This document shows, one piece after another, positions 12,540 to 23,950 of a DNA stretch of 64,000 bases. The notes beneath the pieces were generated by a model. That model was not told the DNA's origin and searched no databases. It was given only the letters and a program-made list of their open reading frames with translations. Location of the stretch: contig JALIGW010000001.1 in NCBI GenBank assembly GCA_023053685.1, forward strand, positions 157,291,047 through 157,355,046. The letters are read 5' to 3'. This DNA comes from Diadophis punctatus similis (taxonomy: Eukaryota; Chordata; Lepidosauria; Squamata; Dipsadidae). Position 1 is the first letter of the stretch; each line of letters starts with the position of its first letter. The translations under genes and the position numbers were made by a program.

Positions 12540-12890
12540 CATGCCTTCTCTGTCATACAAAGAACAGTTGCAGGAATTGGGTATGTCTAGTCTAGTGAAA
12601 AGAAGGACTAGGGGCAACATGCTCGCAGTTTTCTAATACTTGAGGGGCTGCCCCACCAAAGAAGCATTTTCTGAAGCACCTGAAGGCAAGACAAGAAACA
12701 ATGGATGGAAACTAATCAAGGAGAGAAGCAACCCAGAACTAAGGAGAAATTTGCTAATGGTGAGAACATTAAACCAATGAAACGGCTTGCCTTCAGAAGT
12801 TGTGGGTGCTCCATCACTGTGGACTTTAAAAAGGAGACTGGACAGCCATTGAAATGGTATAGGGTCTCCTGCTTGAGCTGATATATCTTT
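12540..12890 (+). pseudogene. Second CR1 LINE 3' fragment
   Basis: Restarts upstream in CR1 coordinates relative to the previous fragment's end (CAGGAATTGGGTATGTCTAG region) and runs to GGTATAGGGTCTCCTGCTTG. The order shows either two insertions or a partial tandem duplication of one insertion. Frameshifted; not coding. Confidence 0.8.
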
Positions 12891-15760
12891 TACATGCCAG
12901 TTAATCTAGTCTGTGACTTTTCCTCGGTTTCTCAAGCTCATTTCCGCATACCATTACATGCAGCTTATGCCTGACACAGACATATAAGTAACAGTTATGA
13001 GAATGAGAAATAGAGAAAAAACAAACAAACCAATGTGGTTGTTTTTTTCTTCACACGCAGGCCATATACAGTCAATTTGGATACAAGCAGAACGTTAGCC
13101 TGGAAGAATAGAGGAGAAAGTTGGCTGGTTAGGAGCAATTGCTTCCTTAAACTGTTTCAGGTAAGGTGAAGCAATACAATAGTGGGACTGCCTTATTTTG
13201 CAGAGAGTTCGTGCTGTACTGGAGCTAAATGTTATTATGTTCCATCACAAGCACAGTGAAAGCAATGCTCCAAATCAGACTCTGCCATGGCATTGCTTTC
13301 CTGCAAATTTATGGATTATGAACTTTCACTCAACCCCAAGCCCAATTATATTATAATTTAAGAAGGGCCTCAAAATTGGAAGAATGAATGAAATACATGC
13401 TGTGAGGTTGTTGTTGATTTTTTCCCCCTACCCTGCCAGGGACATTAAAAAAAATAAAAAAGATGGAATGGGGAAAAAACACATTTTCCCTCTTTCCTGT
13501 CACCAGAAAACTCCGGCTCCCAAAATATGCAGTGCAGAAGAGGCCAGGAATAGCTCTGAAACATACAGTAGATAGCGGTTTTTTTTTTCCTGGCAGGTTG
13601 GGAGAAAAGGATTTTTCTTCGACTTTTTCTGCCAAAACTTCTCCTCTTTTCTAACCAGCTGCAAAGATTGTTGCAAAGTTCCTGTTCAGGGCTGTTCATT
13701 CTTAGAGGTTGGCAGCACTTGTGAGTTAATGTGTGTAGTGTGTGCTAAAATATCTTTGTTGCCTTTTGAACCACAGGAGACAGAGCGGAATTTCTCATGG
13801 AATTGTACTACTGCTCTTTCAGATTGAAGTGAATTTTCAGATTGAAATGTCTGCGAATGTCTTTTGTTCATGCAAGAAGGTTATAACCCAGGTTATAACA
13901 ACTGGGTTTATCTCCCATCGTATTTTTGTTCGTTAGTGGTTATTAATAATGTCAGTATTAGGATTGAGTAATGCTTCAGAACTGAAGGCCAAAAGGTGTT
14001 TTGGAGCATGCAAGGACATGCAGTCTCCAACTCCTTAAATCAAGTACATCACCTTTTTAAAAAGAGTTGCAGATAAATGCTATGTGAAAGTGTATTGCAT
14101 AGCCCTAATCACTATCATTGTCCGTCCTTTCAGCATTGCATTTGTTTTTGACTTTATTTTTCCCTGTCACATATAATATTACAAATGTATAATGTGGTTC
14201 ATGTATATACAAAGTAGGAAGTCAGCTGTGCTGTATTAAAAAATAGCTTATATCAGTCCTGCTAGCATTGCCACAGGTTTGTTGTTGTTTCCACATAAAG
14301 GCTACATTTCGGGAGGGGGGGATGATTAAATTCGGTATAAGCAGTTTGTATATTTCAAATTTCTTGGAAGTCATGTGCTATTACACATGAAAGGTAGAAA
14401 ACAAAATAGACATATAACACTCTTTGTTCTAAACAAAGCTTTGCAGATTGGCATGAAGTTGAACTTCAAATGCTATATTCGAAGAATCTGGAAGATATGA
14501 GTAATTTGGGAATGTGTTGGCGGTGCTGTTTAATTTAAAAAATTGACCTATAGTTTACAGAGTGCAACAACTAGCTAATAGTTATTGTAAGTAGTAAAAC
14601 GTCAGTGTTTTCAGAAGACAAGAGTTTTTAAGACAAATCCTTCAGGCCAATAGTTTACTTCCATCTGTTTGCAGTAAATATTTCTAAGAGGTTTTTGGCT
14701 GGAAAAAAAAAGATATAATGTGCCCATTGTCAATGCTGTTCCTAAGCATATGGCTATATACTGTATGATTATCTGGGGAAGATTATTCAAAATGTTGATC
14801 AAAATGTATTTGTTCTCAGTGCCAAGAATGTGGGCCTTTAGTACTGGAATTGTGAGGAATCCATTGCTGTCCAGTTGGAAGAGGTAGATTATTTCCGAAT
14901 ACAGGATGTCATTGAAAATCCCCCCATTTTCTTCCCAGAATAGCCTGGCCCATAGTGACCAATTTTGAAGCATCTTATACATTAAGCTGTGCAGTAAAAT
15001 CTTTTTATGAAGCTATTTCCCATGGTTTAAAAGACTGCAGTTTAGGATCTCAGAATCTGAAGGGAGAATTGACATTTTGGGAAACTACATAAAAATAGCA
15101 GTGGGTAGCCAAAGTGCCAAAATATGACATTTACGGTGGAAAGGGTGCCTTTTAAAAAAATATGAAATATTAAAACTGATTTGTTTGCAATAATTACCTA
15201 ATCCTCGCTCCTTTTCTTTTAGTCTATTTGTGTAAGATTAAGTTACCGCAATTCCAAATGATATCAGAGGCTCCGCTATCATGGCTCTTTAGCCAAATGA
15301 ATTGTAGTCTCTTGTAAACAGTCTTGTGATCTGATTTCCATAGGGACGAAAGTTGTAAAAGGCCTGGCATTTGTGATGGATTTACACATATACTGTTTCA
15401 GTTAAGTTACCAAGGTCAACTGAACAGCCCTTTTCCTCAGAGTCTCAAACATGCTTGCCACCCAGTTGCTCTTGCTATATGCTAAGAATTAGGAAATGAT
15501 ACTTTAAAGGGATGTTTGAACTTAATGGTATTCCAATGCTGCAGAGTTTTAAAGAGATTTGGGGGGGGGGGAAGGGAGTAATGTGTTCCCAAGAGCTGCT
15601 AGGAAGTTTTGCTTTCATTAAAATGTGGGGTATATGAACAAGGTGAGTCTAATGCTATAATATTCAACTTCTTTATTAGAATGTTGCATTGATTTGAAGT
15701 AAAATTACAAGAATGGTTTAAAGCAAAATAGTTGGCCTGTCCCAGGACCCATGAGACCGA
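12891..15760. other. Mostly unique sequence, no recognisable feature
   Basis: About 2.9 kb. An open frame of 123 codons on the minus strand (14611-14982) shows no known domain and no codon or splice evidence. A G run lies at 15561-15570. No repeat family recognised. Confidence 0.4.
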
Positions 15761-15879
15761 TCCCTCTCCCTCTCCCTCTCCCTCTCCCTCTCCCTCTCCC
15801 GCTCCTTCTCCCTCTCCCCCTCTCTCCCTCCCCCTCCCCCTCTCCCCCCCCGTGTGTGTGTGTGTGTGAGAGAGAGAAA
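15761..15879. repeat. (CTCCCT)n followed by (GT)n and (GA)n
   Basis: 15761-15851 is a nearly pure pyrimidine run of CCCTCT units; the minus strand therefore has many GGG tracts spaced by three bases and could form G-quadruplexes. (GT)n and (GA)n follow. Confidence 0.9.
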
Positions 15880-16028
15880 GTAGTGGGTTCCAAAACCCGT
15901 TGCTACCAGTTCGCACTCGCGACACTTCTGCGCATGTGCAGAAGCATCCCGGGTGGGTGGGCGGAGCCTCCCGCCGCTGCTGCTACCGGTTCACAGAACT
16001 GGGCCGAACCGGGAGCAACCCACCGCTG
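15878..16028. mobile_element. Short hAT remnant, GGGTGGGTTCC group, inside a (GT)n region
   Basis: Ends AGTAGTGGGTTCC and GAGCAACCCACCGCTG are diverged inverted repeats of the group, and the interior keeps CTGCGCATGTGCAGAAGC. (GT)n lies on both sides, suggesting insertion into a GT microsatellite; no clean 8-bp duplication can be called. Confidence 0.65.
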
Positions 16029-17399
16029 GTGTGTGTGTGTATGTGTACAAAGGTTTTCTCCCAACGATGCTGCCAAATTTCATTCCTAATTCTTAAACGT
16101 TGGGGTGCTGGTGGTGGTTATGTCCTGACAACAGGAAAAACCATTTGGAGTGTAAGTGCTAAAATACTATTCGGTTGTTTGGCCCAGTTTCACCTATAAA
16201 ATGCTTTGTGTTAAGGGGATGATATGATTTCTCTATTGAGGAGCAGAGTCAATGCCTCTGACCCGCTGAGACACATTGTGTTGTTTCACAGCTACAGGCA
16301 GCAATTGGAAGGGTCAGAAAAAGCAACAGGGAAGGAGCAGGATTTATATGAAACCCTCCTTATACTATTGGGGTGGACAGAGGAGGTCTCAGAAGCATCA
16401 CTGGATCACCCTTTTGAATTTTTGCAAAGCCCTAAATACCTTCCAGGTTACAAAGATATAATATTATCCAGAATCAGCTCAACAATATTGGACTTGATTC
16501 AGTTCTGATTACCTGAAATAGTTGGCATTAGGACATTGAAATGTTGGGTTCAAAAAGGAAAATTAGATTAACAGCTCTTGTACAATTCCAGTATCTGGTC
16601 TGATTGTTTTTGCAACTTGGCAAACAGTTCCTTTGTGATTCCTATCACTCTAGTAATTTTATTTAATGCAGTAAATAGAATCAGATTAAAATATGATCTA
16701 GAGATTGCACTTATCGTGGACTGATTAATATGCTTGTACCATGACCCTGCTACCATGAGGAAAAGCATAAAGATACATTGTTCTCAGCTAGTGCCCTATA
16801 TATTCATACTTGCTTTGTGCCAGAAAAGCCTTCTTTGATTAGCCACACCAAAACACTGCTTAAGAGGTAGGCATTTTTCTCAGACTCGCATTTTTATAAT
16901 CAAGTAGTAAATTCTGAGACTAATCATAAGTGGTATCTTTTCTCTGTGTGCATAAAGGAATTCATCAGGATTTCTCTCCAACCCTATTAAAAATAAAGCA
17001 CCTGAGTACAATAATTAAAGACGTATTGCTCTCGTATCTGAAGTTCAATTCACAGGATCATAATATGGATTCTGAGATCTACATTAAGTTTTCCTAGGTT
17101 CTTGTTTTATGGACTAATATTTTGTTAATGAAGTTCTGCTAAAAAATGAAGGAATCTCATGCTTCCTTTACTCTCCACGTTATCAGAAAAACCAGGAAGC
17201 ACCACATAAGCTATTTTGTTCTGTTCTTAAGTAATAACAACAATTATTATGGTTGGTCATATAGTAAGAAAGATGTTTATGCTGGATTGGGAATTTTTAT
17301 CCATTTATCAAGTCCTTCCCAAACACCCAGATAGATAGATAGTTTTGTTTCATGGTATTGAAAGCATTGTTGCAGGATGTAAGCTGTTCCAAGTAAAGC
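16029..17399. other. No assigned feature
   Basis: An open frame of 94 codons (16224-16508) contains no motif I can place. It has no supporting splice sites or neighbouring exons that I can recognise. A short (GATA)n lies at 17331-17343. Confidence 0.4.
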
Positions 17400-17935
17400 T
17401 GCCTTTTGCAATTGACTGATGGTGATTTTGTCAATGCTGATGGTGTTCAAATAATACTCCAGATGTTTTGGAATTGTACCAAGGTGCCTATTGCTATTGG
17501 ATTATCTTCACTTTCTGTTGTGACAATCATTCTATTTCTATTTTCTTTTTTTTCTTCCAATTCTTTTTTCTTTTTTCTCCTGTTTCCAGGATCTGGAACA
17601 TACACTATCCAAACTTTTTTTTGGTCTTCCTTATTAACAGTTATTAAGTCTGTGATATATATGGCAGGTGCTTGCCTGCTTGAATTCTAAAGTCCCAAAA
17701 CAGTTTAGCTTCTTCAGTTTCTATTACTTTCTCTATTTGATGGTCCTACCAGTTCTTGCTTACAGATATTCTTGCAGATATTCTAATGCATCATTGTTGC
17801 TCCTTTGTCACGCCATTGACGGTGTGATCCTCTTGCAGCAACTAACTAGGCGGTCCACTGTTTCTTCAGCTTTTTTGCAACATCAGCATTTGCTGTCTGT
17901 TGCTTTCGTCTCAATTCTGGCTTGTTCTTAAGGCT
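17400..17935 (-). pseudogene. R4/Dong-like LINE, C-terminal relic
   Basis: Minus-strand translation of 17700-17935 gives KAEETVDRLVSCCKRI, matching the CCHC-type segment of the restriction-like-endonuclease LINEs, and 17430-17500 gives IAIGTLGTIPKHLEYYLNTI, matching the conserved IGALGxIPxxL block near their C-terminus. Frameshifts and a pyrimidine-rich insertion (about 17530-17585) separate the pieces. A similar C-terminal block occurs at 44024. Confidence 0.6.
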
Positions 17936-20900
17936 TGGTCTGTACAGTCAAAGTTATTTTTATTTACATTTTTTCCCTGTGTGTCATTCTTTAGAATTGA
18001 AATCTCATAGTTGCTGATGACATTTAAGTTGAGCATGGAAGAGCAGGATAATGAATGCACAAAACTACAGAAATCTGTAAGGTATCATTCTTCAAGCTGC
18101 TTTATAGTACTATGATGACAGCATTTTTTTTTAGTCAGTCATGCCTGTGATGAAACCTAATTCTTTTGGATTTTCATTACTATGTATTTATAGTTAGCTT
18201 CCTCTTTTAGAGCCAAATCCACATGTTATCATGCCCTACCAGATGAGACCTATTAAATATTCTAAAACTGGTGTGCATGTTTCTGTGTATTCCATCCTCA
18301 TTTTATTATGTTTCTTTTCCCCACCCACCCCCTTGACTGGATGGGAAAAAGAGAATTCCCAGTGAGGTCAACACTTCATCTCCTGTAGCAGGCAAGTCAA
18401 CAGAAGATGACATTTATGCAAATCTCTACCCTGCTATGGAAATACATACACAAGGATCCCATTACCGCATTCATTAGGCTGCAGTATCTTGAATACAGAT
18501 CACAAACTGTAATAGACTGAACAGCTGATTGATCCCACTTAGCCAAATCTCTGTGATACTAGCTAAATATTTCGGACAGCCGGAAGACCAGGGGAAGATT
18601 TCAGCTCTTTGGAATCTTTGTGCTTTGATTTTTAAATGTATGTTGTTGCGGTTAAGTTTCTGAATATTAAGTGTAAGAAAAGCAAAAATCATGGATTCTT
18701 CTCAAAATCTGCGTAGGCTCATGAAATTTTAGGTCCATGGGCTTTATTTATAGCGAGGGTTTGGGAAACGCTGTGTGAAAGATGTTGTCACATGCTCGGT
18801 AGTCTTATAGAAAAGCTTTCTTTGGCATTCAGAAGGGAATATTTCTTTGTTGGTCACACATGTTGAAGGATCATGCTATAGTTTAAACATAATTAGAATC
18901 ATATGGGGGGAAAGTGAAATCTGCGTCTCCATTCAGGTTCCTTCAATAGAAAGGTGGGATGTGCCACAATCGTGGTTCATGTCAGGTAGCTGCTGGGTGA
19001 ATTTTATTGCTCTCTGCGCTTTGGATGGCTGCAGAAAAGCTGGCCAATGACCATACTTCTGGAAGGATGTTAATTTTTCTCTTTTGTCACCATGGAGAAC
19101 ATCAGGGTAGGAGGACAAAGAATGGAACGATTGGTTTTGTTTATAATGACAAGGAACAGTTTCACATGGGCTGGCCAGACACAATGTTTTGGGGAAAAGA
19201 TCTCAAGTTTTACATTAGGGCTTGCTTGCTGCACATGTTCTGTTCATATTATGCATCTAACCAATCCTTATTCTTCTATTCAGTGTTTACTCCAGGGTCT
19301 AATACCCTTTTCTTTCCAATCTGGTCACTTTCCTCTAAAAGGTCATTTGTTATTGTTTGCATTGATTAGTTTGTTTTGGGTCTTATTGGAATTTGTAGAG
19401 AATGCTACCTTACTTCCCTCCTTCACTTAATTTTATTCCTCATTATTAAGTAACAGTCAGACAATTCTGAGAAATGAAATGTTTTTATGTTTGTTGTGGT
19501 TTTTTTGTTATTTCTTTTGGTTGTTGTTCTTTTAATGTAAATAACTTAATAAAATTTATTTTTTTTAAAAAAGAAAGAAATTTGCACTTCTAGAATGCAT
19601 CAGGATTTGGGAAGGCTGCTGCGAAAGAATAGGAAATATGATGATATCAACCATCCTAGTTGCTCCATAGACGATGAGGTCATGACTGATAGTCTATCAG
19701 CCAGAAATAGAGCTGGCACATGTCTTTCAGTGGCTACCGAATGCCTTGATGATACTTTTTTTCTTTGACATTAAGCATCTGTCTCTTAACTGCATCTTGC
19801 TATATTAAAGTTCTACAGACTTCCTCATAAAGATTGGAGTGAGGTGGGGTGGGGAGTGGGCACCTCTTCCAAAAATGAGCAAGTCATGTACTCTCTTCCA
19901 AAGCCAGCCTTCTGCTTCTTATGCTCCGGCTTTTTTTCTTTTTCTGTTACAATTTGGGAGAAAGATAAGTGGAAGGATCAAACAGGTTGAGGGGAGGGAC
20001 TGTTTTCTTACTGCAAGAACATGGCCCTTTACACTGTGATTGTAATACAATCCATCCTCTCTGGGACTGTGAATGCTACAGTGCAAAACTGTGTTTGAAA
20101 ACCTCTTTTATCATTCATCGTCTCCAAACTGAAATCATTTTTGACAACCTCTGCAGAAAACAAGCAGCTTTCTGGCTACTGGCGAGCCGATTAAAGGGAG
20201 GAAACACATGTTCACTGTCAGACTGAGCCCCTGGAGAAAGCAGTGACAACCTTTTAACCTCCTTTCTCAGTGAAAGTGCCCAAATATTTCTCTGGAACAA
20301 AATCCCAGCATTGTTTTAAGTAGCTCTTTTTCAATTAAAGGGCCCTATTTTCTTTAAGATACGTTTTTTTTAAAAAAAAAATCTGCATTGGAAGCCGATT
20401 TGATTCCAGCCGGGGGAAGAGAATTGGCTAAGCAGAGAGTATATCCTTTGGAGAACTAACCTTTCTTTATAACTGTCTGACCACAGTTAAAATACCAGCA
20501 GACTTGAAAAAAAAAGCTCCACAGCCTCAGCAGCGATTTCTTTCTACAAGCCAAAGCACTGCAGGAGTGAAATTTTCTAAACAGTGGGAAAGGCTGCCGA
20601 GCAGACATTATTAGCGCTCTGAGCATTATAATCTAGTTATGGAAACTTTTGTGAAGCAAGAGGTGCCGAGCCAGAAAATCCCACCCATTACTTATGTATT
20701 TGTTATCAAGGAAAGCTTTCTTTTTTTTCATTCCACTGTATTTAATCAGCAGCAGCGAGGGGAAAATGGCCTACTAGGAAAATAAAATGTACATATTTTT
20801 ATAAGAATAGTGAGTGCAGGTATCTTAATCCTCCTACTCCTTTGTAAGAAAAAAAAGGTGGATCTGTACAAGCAGTGCATACCATCAGTGTCCTTATTGC

Positions 20901-21540
20901 CACACTCATGGAATATATACAAAGCATGCTCAAACTCGTCCGACCATCATTGTTTTCCCTCTATATTCGGCTTTTCTTTCCTTGACTGCTTTTCTGATGG
21001 CTCTTTTGGTGCTGCCAAGGACAATGTTTTTCAAAGTTGTCGAATTATCAGTGTTACTTCTGAGATGCTGTCTGGGTAGATGTTTGCTGCTGATGGGAAA
21101 TGGGAGAATCATGTCTGGAAATTCACTACAGATATTAGAAACCTGATTAGAAAGAATCAAATATGGTTGTCTGACAAAATCGGCTTGCGAAATTGATGAA
21201 AGAAGGGCCAAGCATCAAGGGAAAGGAAGGGGTCCCGATTTCTACTTTTCGAAAAGACCAGAAAATATTTATTTTTTAAAAAAAAAAATCAAATACACAG
21301 AAGCCAAGGAACAAAGTTGTTTTTATTCTAGAAGCAGCCTGGTGTAGAATTAAAACCGACCAAAGTGAGCCTGGGATATATAAATAGGTCCTACTGGATC
21401 TTATCATGTTTTTGCCGAGTATCAGTATGCTCCTCATTTCCCCCCCCCAAAAAAATAGTGAATAATCTAAAGGGTTTGATAAGAAGGCTAGAATTGCCAG
21501 CTCAAAATGGATACCAATTTGTTATTGTAACCAACATTAT
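17936..21540. other. Largest feature-poor block
   Basis: About 3.6 kb. At 19530-19575 the plus strand has AATAACTTAATAAAATTTAT followed by an A-rich run, resembling a LINE 3' end, but no coding relic can be placed upstream. The stretch 20370-20790 has little simple repeat content and is listed in the findings as a candidate conserved non-coding element. No gene recognised. Confidence 0.4.
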
Positions 21541-21659
21541 CAGAGGTAGTATTCAGCTAGTTCAGACCCGTTCAGGTGAACCGGTAGTAGCGACCGGGGC
21601 ACACTCACATTTTTGGTGCTGGGAGAACAGGTAGGTAAATTATGTGAATCCCAGCTCTG
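21541..21659. mobile_element. Minimal hAT element (119 bp)
   Basis: Left end CAGAGGTAGTATTCAGC and right end GTGAATCCCAGCTCTG are imperfect inverted repeats. Flanks AACATTAT (21533-21540) and AACGTTAT (21660-21667) match at 7 of 8 bases. The interior keeps GGTGAACCGGTAGTAGCGAC, the ACCGGTAGC segment common to several groups here. Confidence 0.7.
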
Positions 21660-21697
21660 AACGTTATGATTACCTCATGATTCTTGACAAATGTAAC

Positions 21698-21868
<171 letters not shown>

Positions 21869-22155
21869 GCCGCCTTACTCCTTGGGGACTCAGGGCGGCG
21901 TACAACATTTGAAGAACTGCTAAACAATACAATTTAAAACAATTTAAAATACATTTAAAAGGCATACAAAATCTTACATACATAGGGGAGACCAAGATGA
22001 ATTTGTCTCAAAACCCCGCCTGCCGGAAGAGCCATGTCTTCACGGTTTTTCGGAAGGCCAGCAAGGTGGGGACAATTCGTATCTCTGGGGTGAGTTGGTT
22101 CCAGAGAGCAGGGCCCCCCACAGAGAAGGCCCTCCCCCTAGGCCCCATACATCTT
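21869..22155 (-). pseudogene. L2-type LINE, ORF2 C-terminus and 3' UTR
   Basis: The minus frame (about 22155-22008) encodes RGRAFSVGGPALWNQLTPEI, then RIVPTLLAFRKTVKTWLFRQ, the usual end of L2 ORF2. Its 3' UTR ends in CGCCGCCCTGAGTCCCCAAG, the well-known squamate L2 terminus. 5'-truncated; abuts an L3 3' end pointing the other way. Confidence 0.8.
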
Positions 22156-22243
22156 TTATGTACACTGAGAGCATATGCACCAAAGACAAGTTCCTTGAGT
22201 GTCCAATCACACTTGGCCAATAAAGAATTCTATTCTATTCTAT
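22150..22243 (+). mobile_element. CR1/L3 (Snake1-type) LINE 3' end
   Basis: TCTTTTATGTACACTGAGAG through CCAATCACACTTGGCCAATA and an ATTCT tail (three units) match the end of the longer copy at 38244-38882. Severely 5'-truncated. Confidence 0.85.
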
Positions 22244-22734
22244 TACATGAAGTCCAACCTGTTCATTTCTCAGAAAGATTTGTTTACATTCTGAATCTGA
22301 AATTTCAGTTTATAAATGTTTTAATTATCAGTTCTAGCAAATAACCAAAATGCTAGGATTATGGGTGACTTGTTAAAAGTAAATGTATGCAGCATGTTCT
22401 GTGTGCTTTATGTTTTGTTCGCTGCTTGTTTGTTTGTTACTGGTGGCTAGAATGCAGTGGACACAATCCAGCAAAGGTGCATGTTCATTCAACCCTGTCA
22501 AAATAGAGAGGAACAGTTAGCTGCAATTTAAACCGGGCCAAATTATGTCTTCAGTGTGCCATGAGTTATCTTCTTATGAAAAAGAGGCTTCTGTTTTTCT
22601 ACTTCATTCATATTTCATACTTCATTCTCAGAGTGCTTTCAGAATGAATTTTGATGGTGCTTGTGAACTTATTTCATTGTTGAAAGACAGTGGAGAATGC
22701 TGTGACACCTGGCTGTATCTTTCTGCAGCATAAG
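22244..22734. other. No recognisable feature
   Basis: AT-rich sequence with a TTTG-rich patch near 22418-22438. It ends with the left target duplication of the next hAT. Confidence 0.4.
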
Positions 22735-23068
22735 CAGGGGTGGGTTCCTACCGGTGCAGACCAATACTGCGCACCGGTAGCGGCCTGCTGGTGATGTAAT
22801 TTTTATCTGTATTTTCAGCGATTTGTTTGGGTTTGGATGGCTTCTCCTTGTCCTCTACTTTGGGAAAAAGCCCTCCCGCCCGCCCTTGGGTTAATACCGA
22901 CCTTTATTTCTTCATTCAAAGCACAGCTGAGCACCTCCTCAGCTGTGTTTCAGCCTGAAACGTCCTTCTGAGCATGCGCGGAAGTAAAATCGCTCAATGG
23001 GCATGCACGCGTGCACGAGAAACATCACAATGCACACCGGTAGCAAAGGTAACTGGAACCCTTCCCTG
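22735..23068. mobile_element. Non-autonomous hAT transposon, GGGTGGGTTCC group
   Basis: Ends CAGGGGTGGGTTCC and GGAACCCTTCCCTG; flanks AGCATAAG (22727-22734) and AGCATAAC (23069-23076) match 7 of 8. The interior carries ACCGGTAGCGGCC, CAGCTGAGCACCTCCTCAGC and GAGCATGCGCGGAAG, as in the copy at 45157. CpG-rich relative to its flanks. Confidence 0.9.
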
Positions 23069-23269
23069 AGCATAACCTCTTGGCTCACGTTTCCTTGTCT
23101 GAAAAAGGTACATGGGAAGGATTCTCCCTAATATCTTGACTTAGAATTTAATTGAAATGTCACATTATAGGAAGCCAACTGTCACATTATCTTTTACTTT
23201 GGAAAAAAAGAATGCTTGAACAAAGTGTTATAAAATCAGGTGAACTGCAATTTATAATTGCAGGCTTTT

Positions 23270-23383
23270 TGTCTTTTCCTATGCTTCTATGTGTTGCACT
23301 GTGTTGGTTTCTTTTGAGGGGTGAGTTTATTTTTGTTTTGCTATATTAGTAGGAAAATGGACTTAAATAAAACTTTAAAAAAG
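23270..23383 (+). mobile_element. Possible LINE 3' tail
   Basis: T-rich sequence ending GGACTTAAATAAAACTTTAA followed by A residues, like an L1 3' end. No coding part is present, so the family is uncertain. Confidence 0.35.
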
Positions 23384-23950
23384 AATACAGGAACCAGGAG
23401 CACTACAGTACTCAGGTGACCCTGAGGACACAGATAAACCTCCAAGTGTTTCAAGGACCCTCTAAAACAGTGGTTCCCAACCTTTTTGTGATCGAGTACC
23501 ACTTGGAGGTCCCGTACAGTCGCCGTGTACCACCTGGTTCCTTTTTTGGCCCCGCGCATCCAGCAACTGGATTCTCGGGCCGCTGGGACCAGGTGGGTGG
23601 CATGTGGCAACAGTTGCAAATAGTTGCCAGATTATCTTGTGTTAGGCAGTAAACATTTTTGTGAAGTAAAAATCGTTCATGACCCCGAAAGTGTTCGCGT
23701 ACCACCTGGAAGGCCCTCGCATACCACTAGTGGTACACGTACCACAGGTTGGGAACCACTGCTCTAAAAGGATGCAAATGACCTCTGCAAGGAGTATAAA
23801 TCCTTCCACTCCCCACCATCCAGTCAGAACTAAAGAAGCTTCTTGGATGAGAAGCGAAACGTCTTCAAAGAAAAAACAAGAAAGCCCAGTTGTCTCCTGA
23901 AAAAGCACCTTTGGGACAACCATGACCTGGATGACTGAGAATTTCTACAG
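23384..23950 (+). mobile_element. Penelope-like element 3' region, split by a hAT insertion
   Basis: 23384-23467 and 23770-23950 together match the non-coding end of the Penelope relic at 900-1197: GGTGACCCTGAGGACACAGA before the split, then AGAAGCTTCTTGGATGAGAA, GCGAAACGTCTTCAAAG and CAACCATGACCTGGATGACT after it. The hAT at 23468-23761 lies inside, so the Penelope insertion is older. Confidence 0.8.
23468..23761. mobile_element. Non-autonomous hAT transposon, GGTTCCCAACC group
   Basis: Perfect 16-bp inverted repeats (CAGTGGTTCCCAACCT and partner) and perfect 8-bp duplication CTCTAAAA (23460-23467, 23762-23769). 294 bp, no transposase. It is a close copy of 35727-36065 in opposite orientation, differing mainly by a roughly 54-nt deletion here and a 24-nt deletion there. 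Confidence 0.95.

Noticed and set aside
14611..14982. 123-codon minus-strand frame as a possible exon or membrane protein
   Set aside because: Hydrophobic but no recognised family; length is plausible by chance in AT-rich DNA.
16224..16508. 94-codon frame as a possible exon or transposon protein
   Set aside because: No motif I can place and no neighbouring related sequence; left unassigned.
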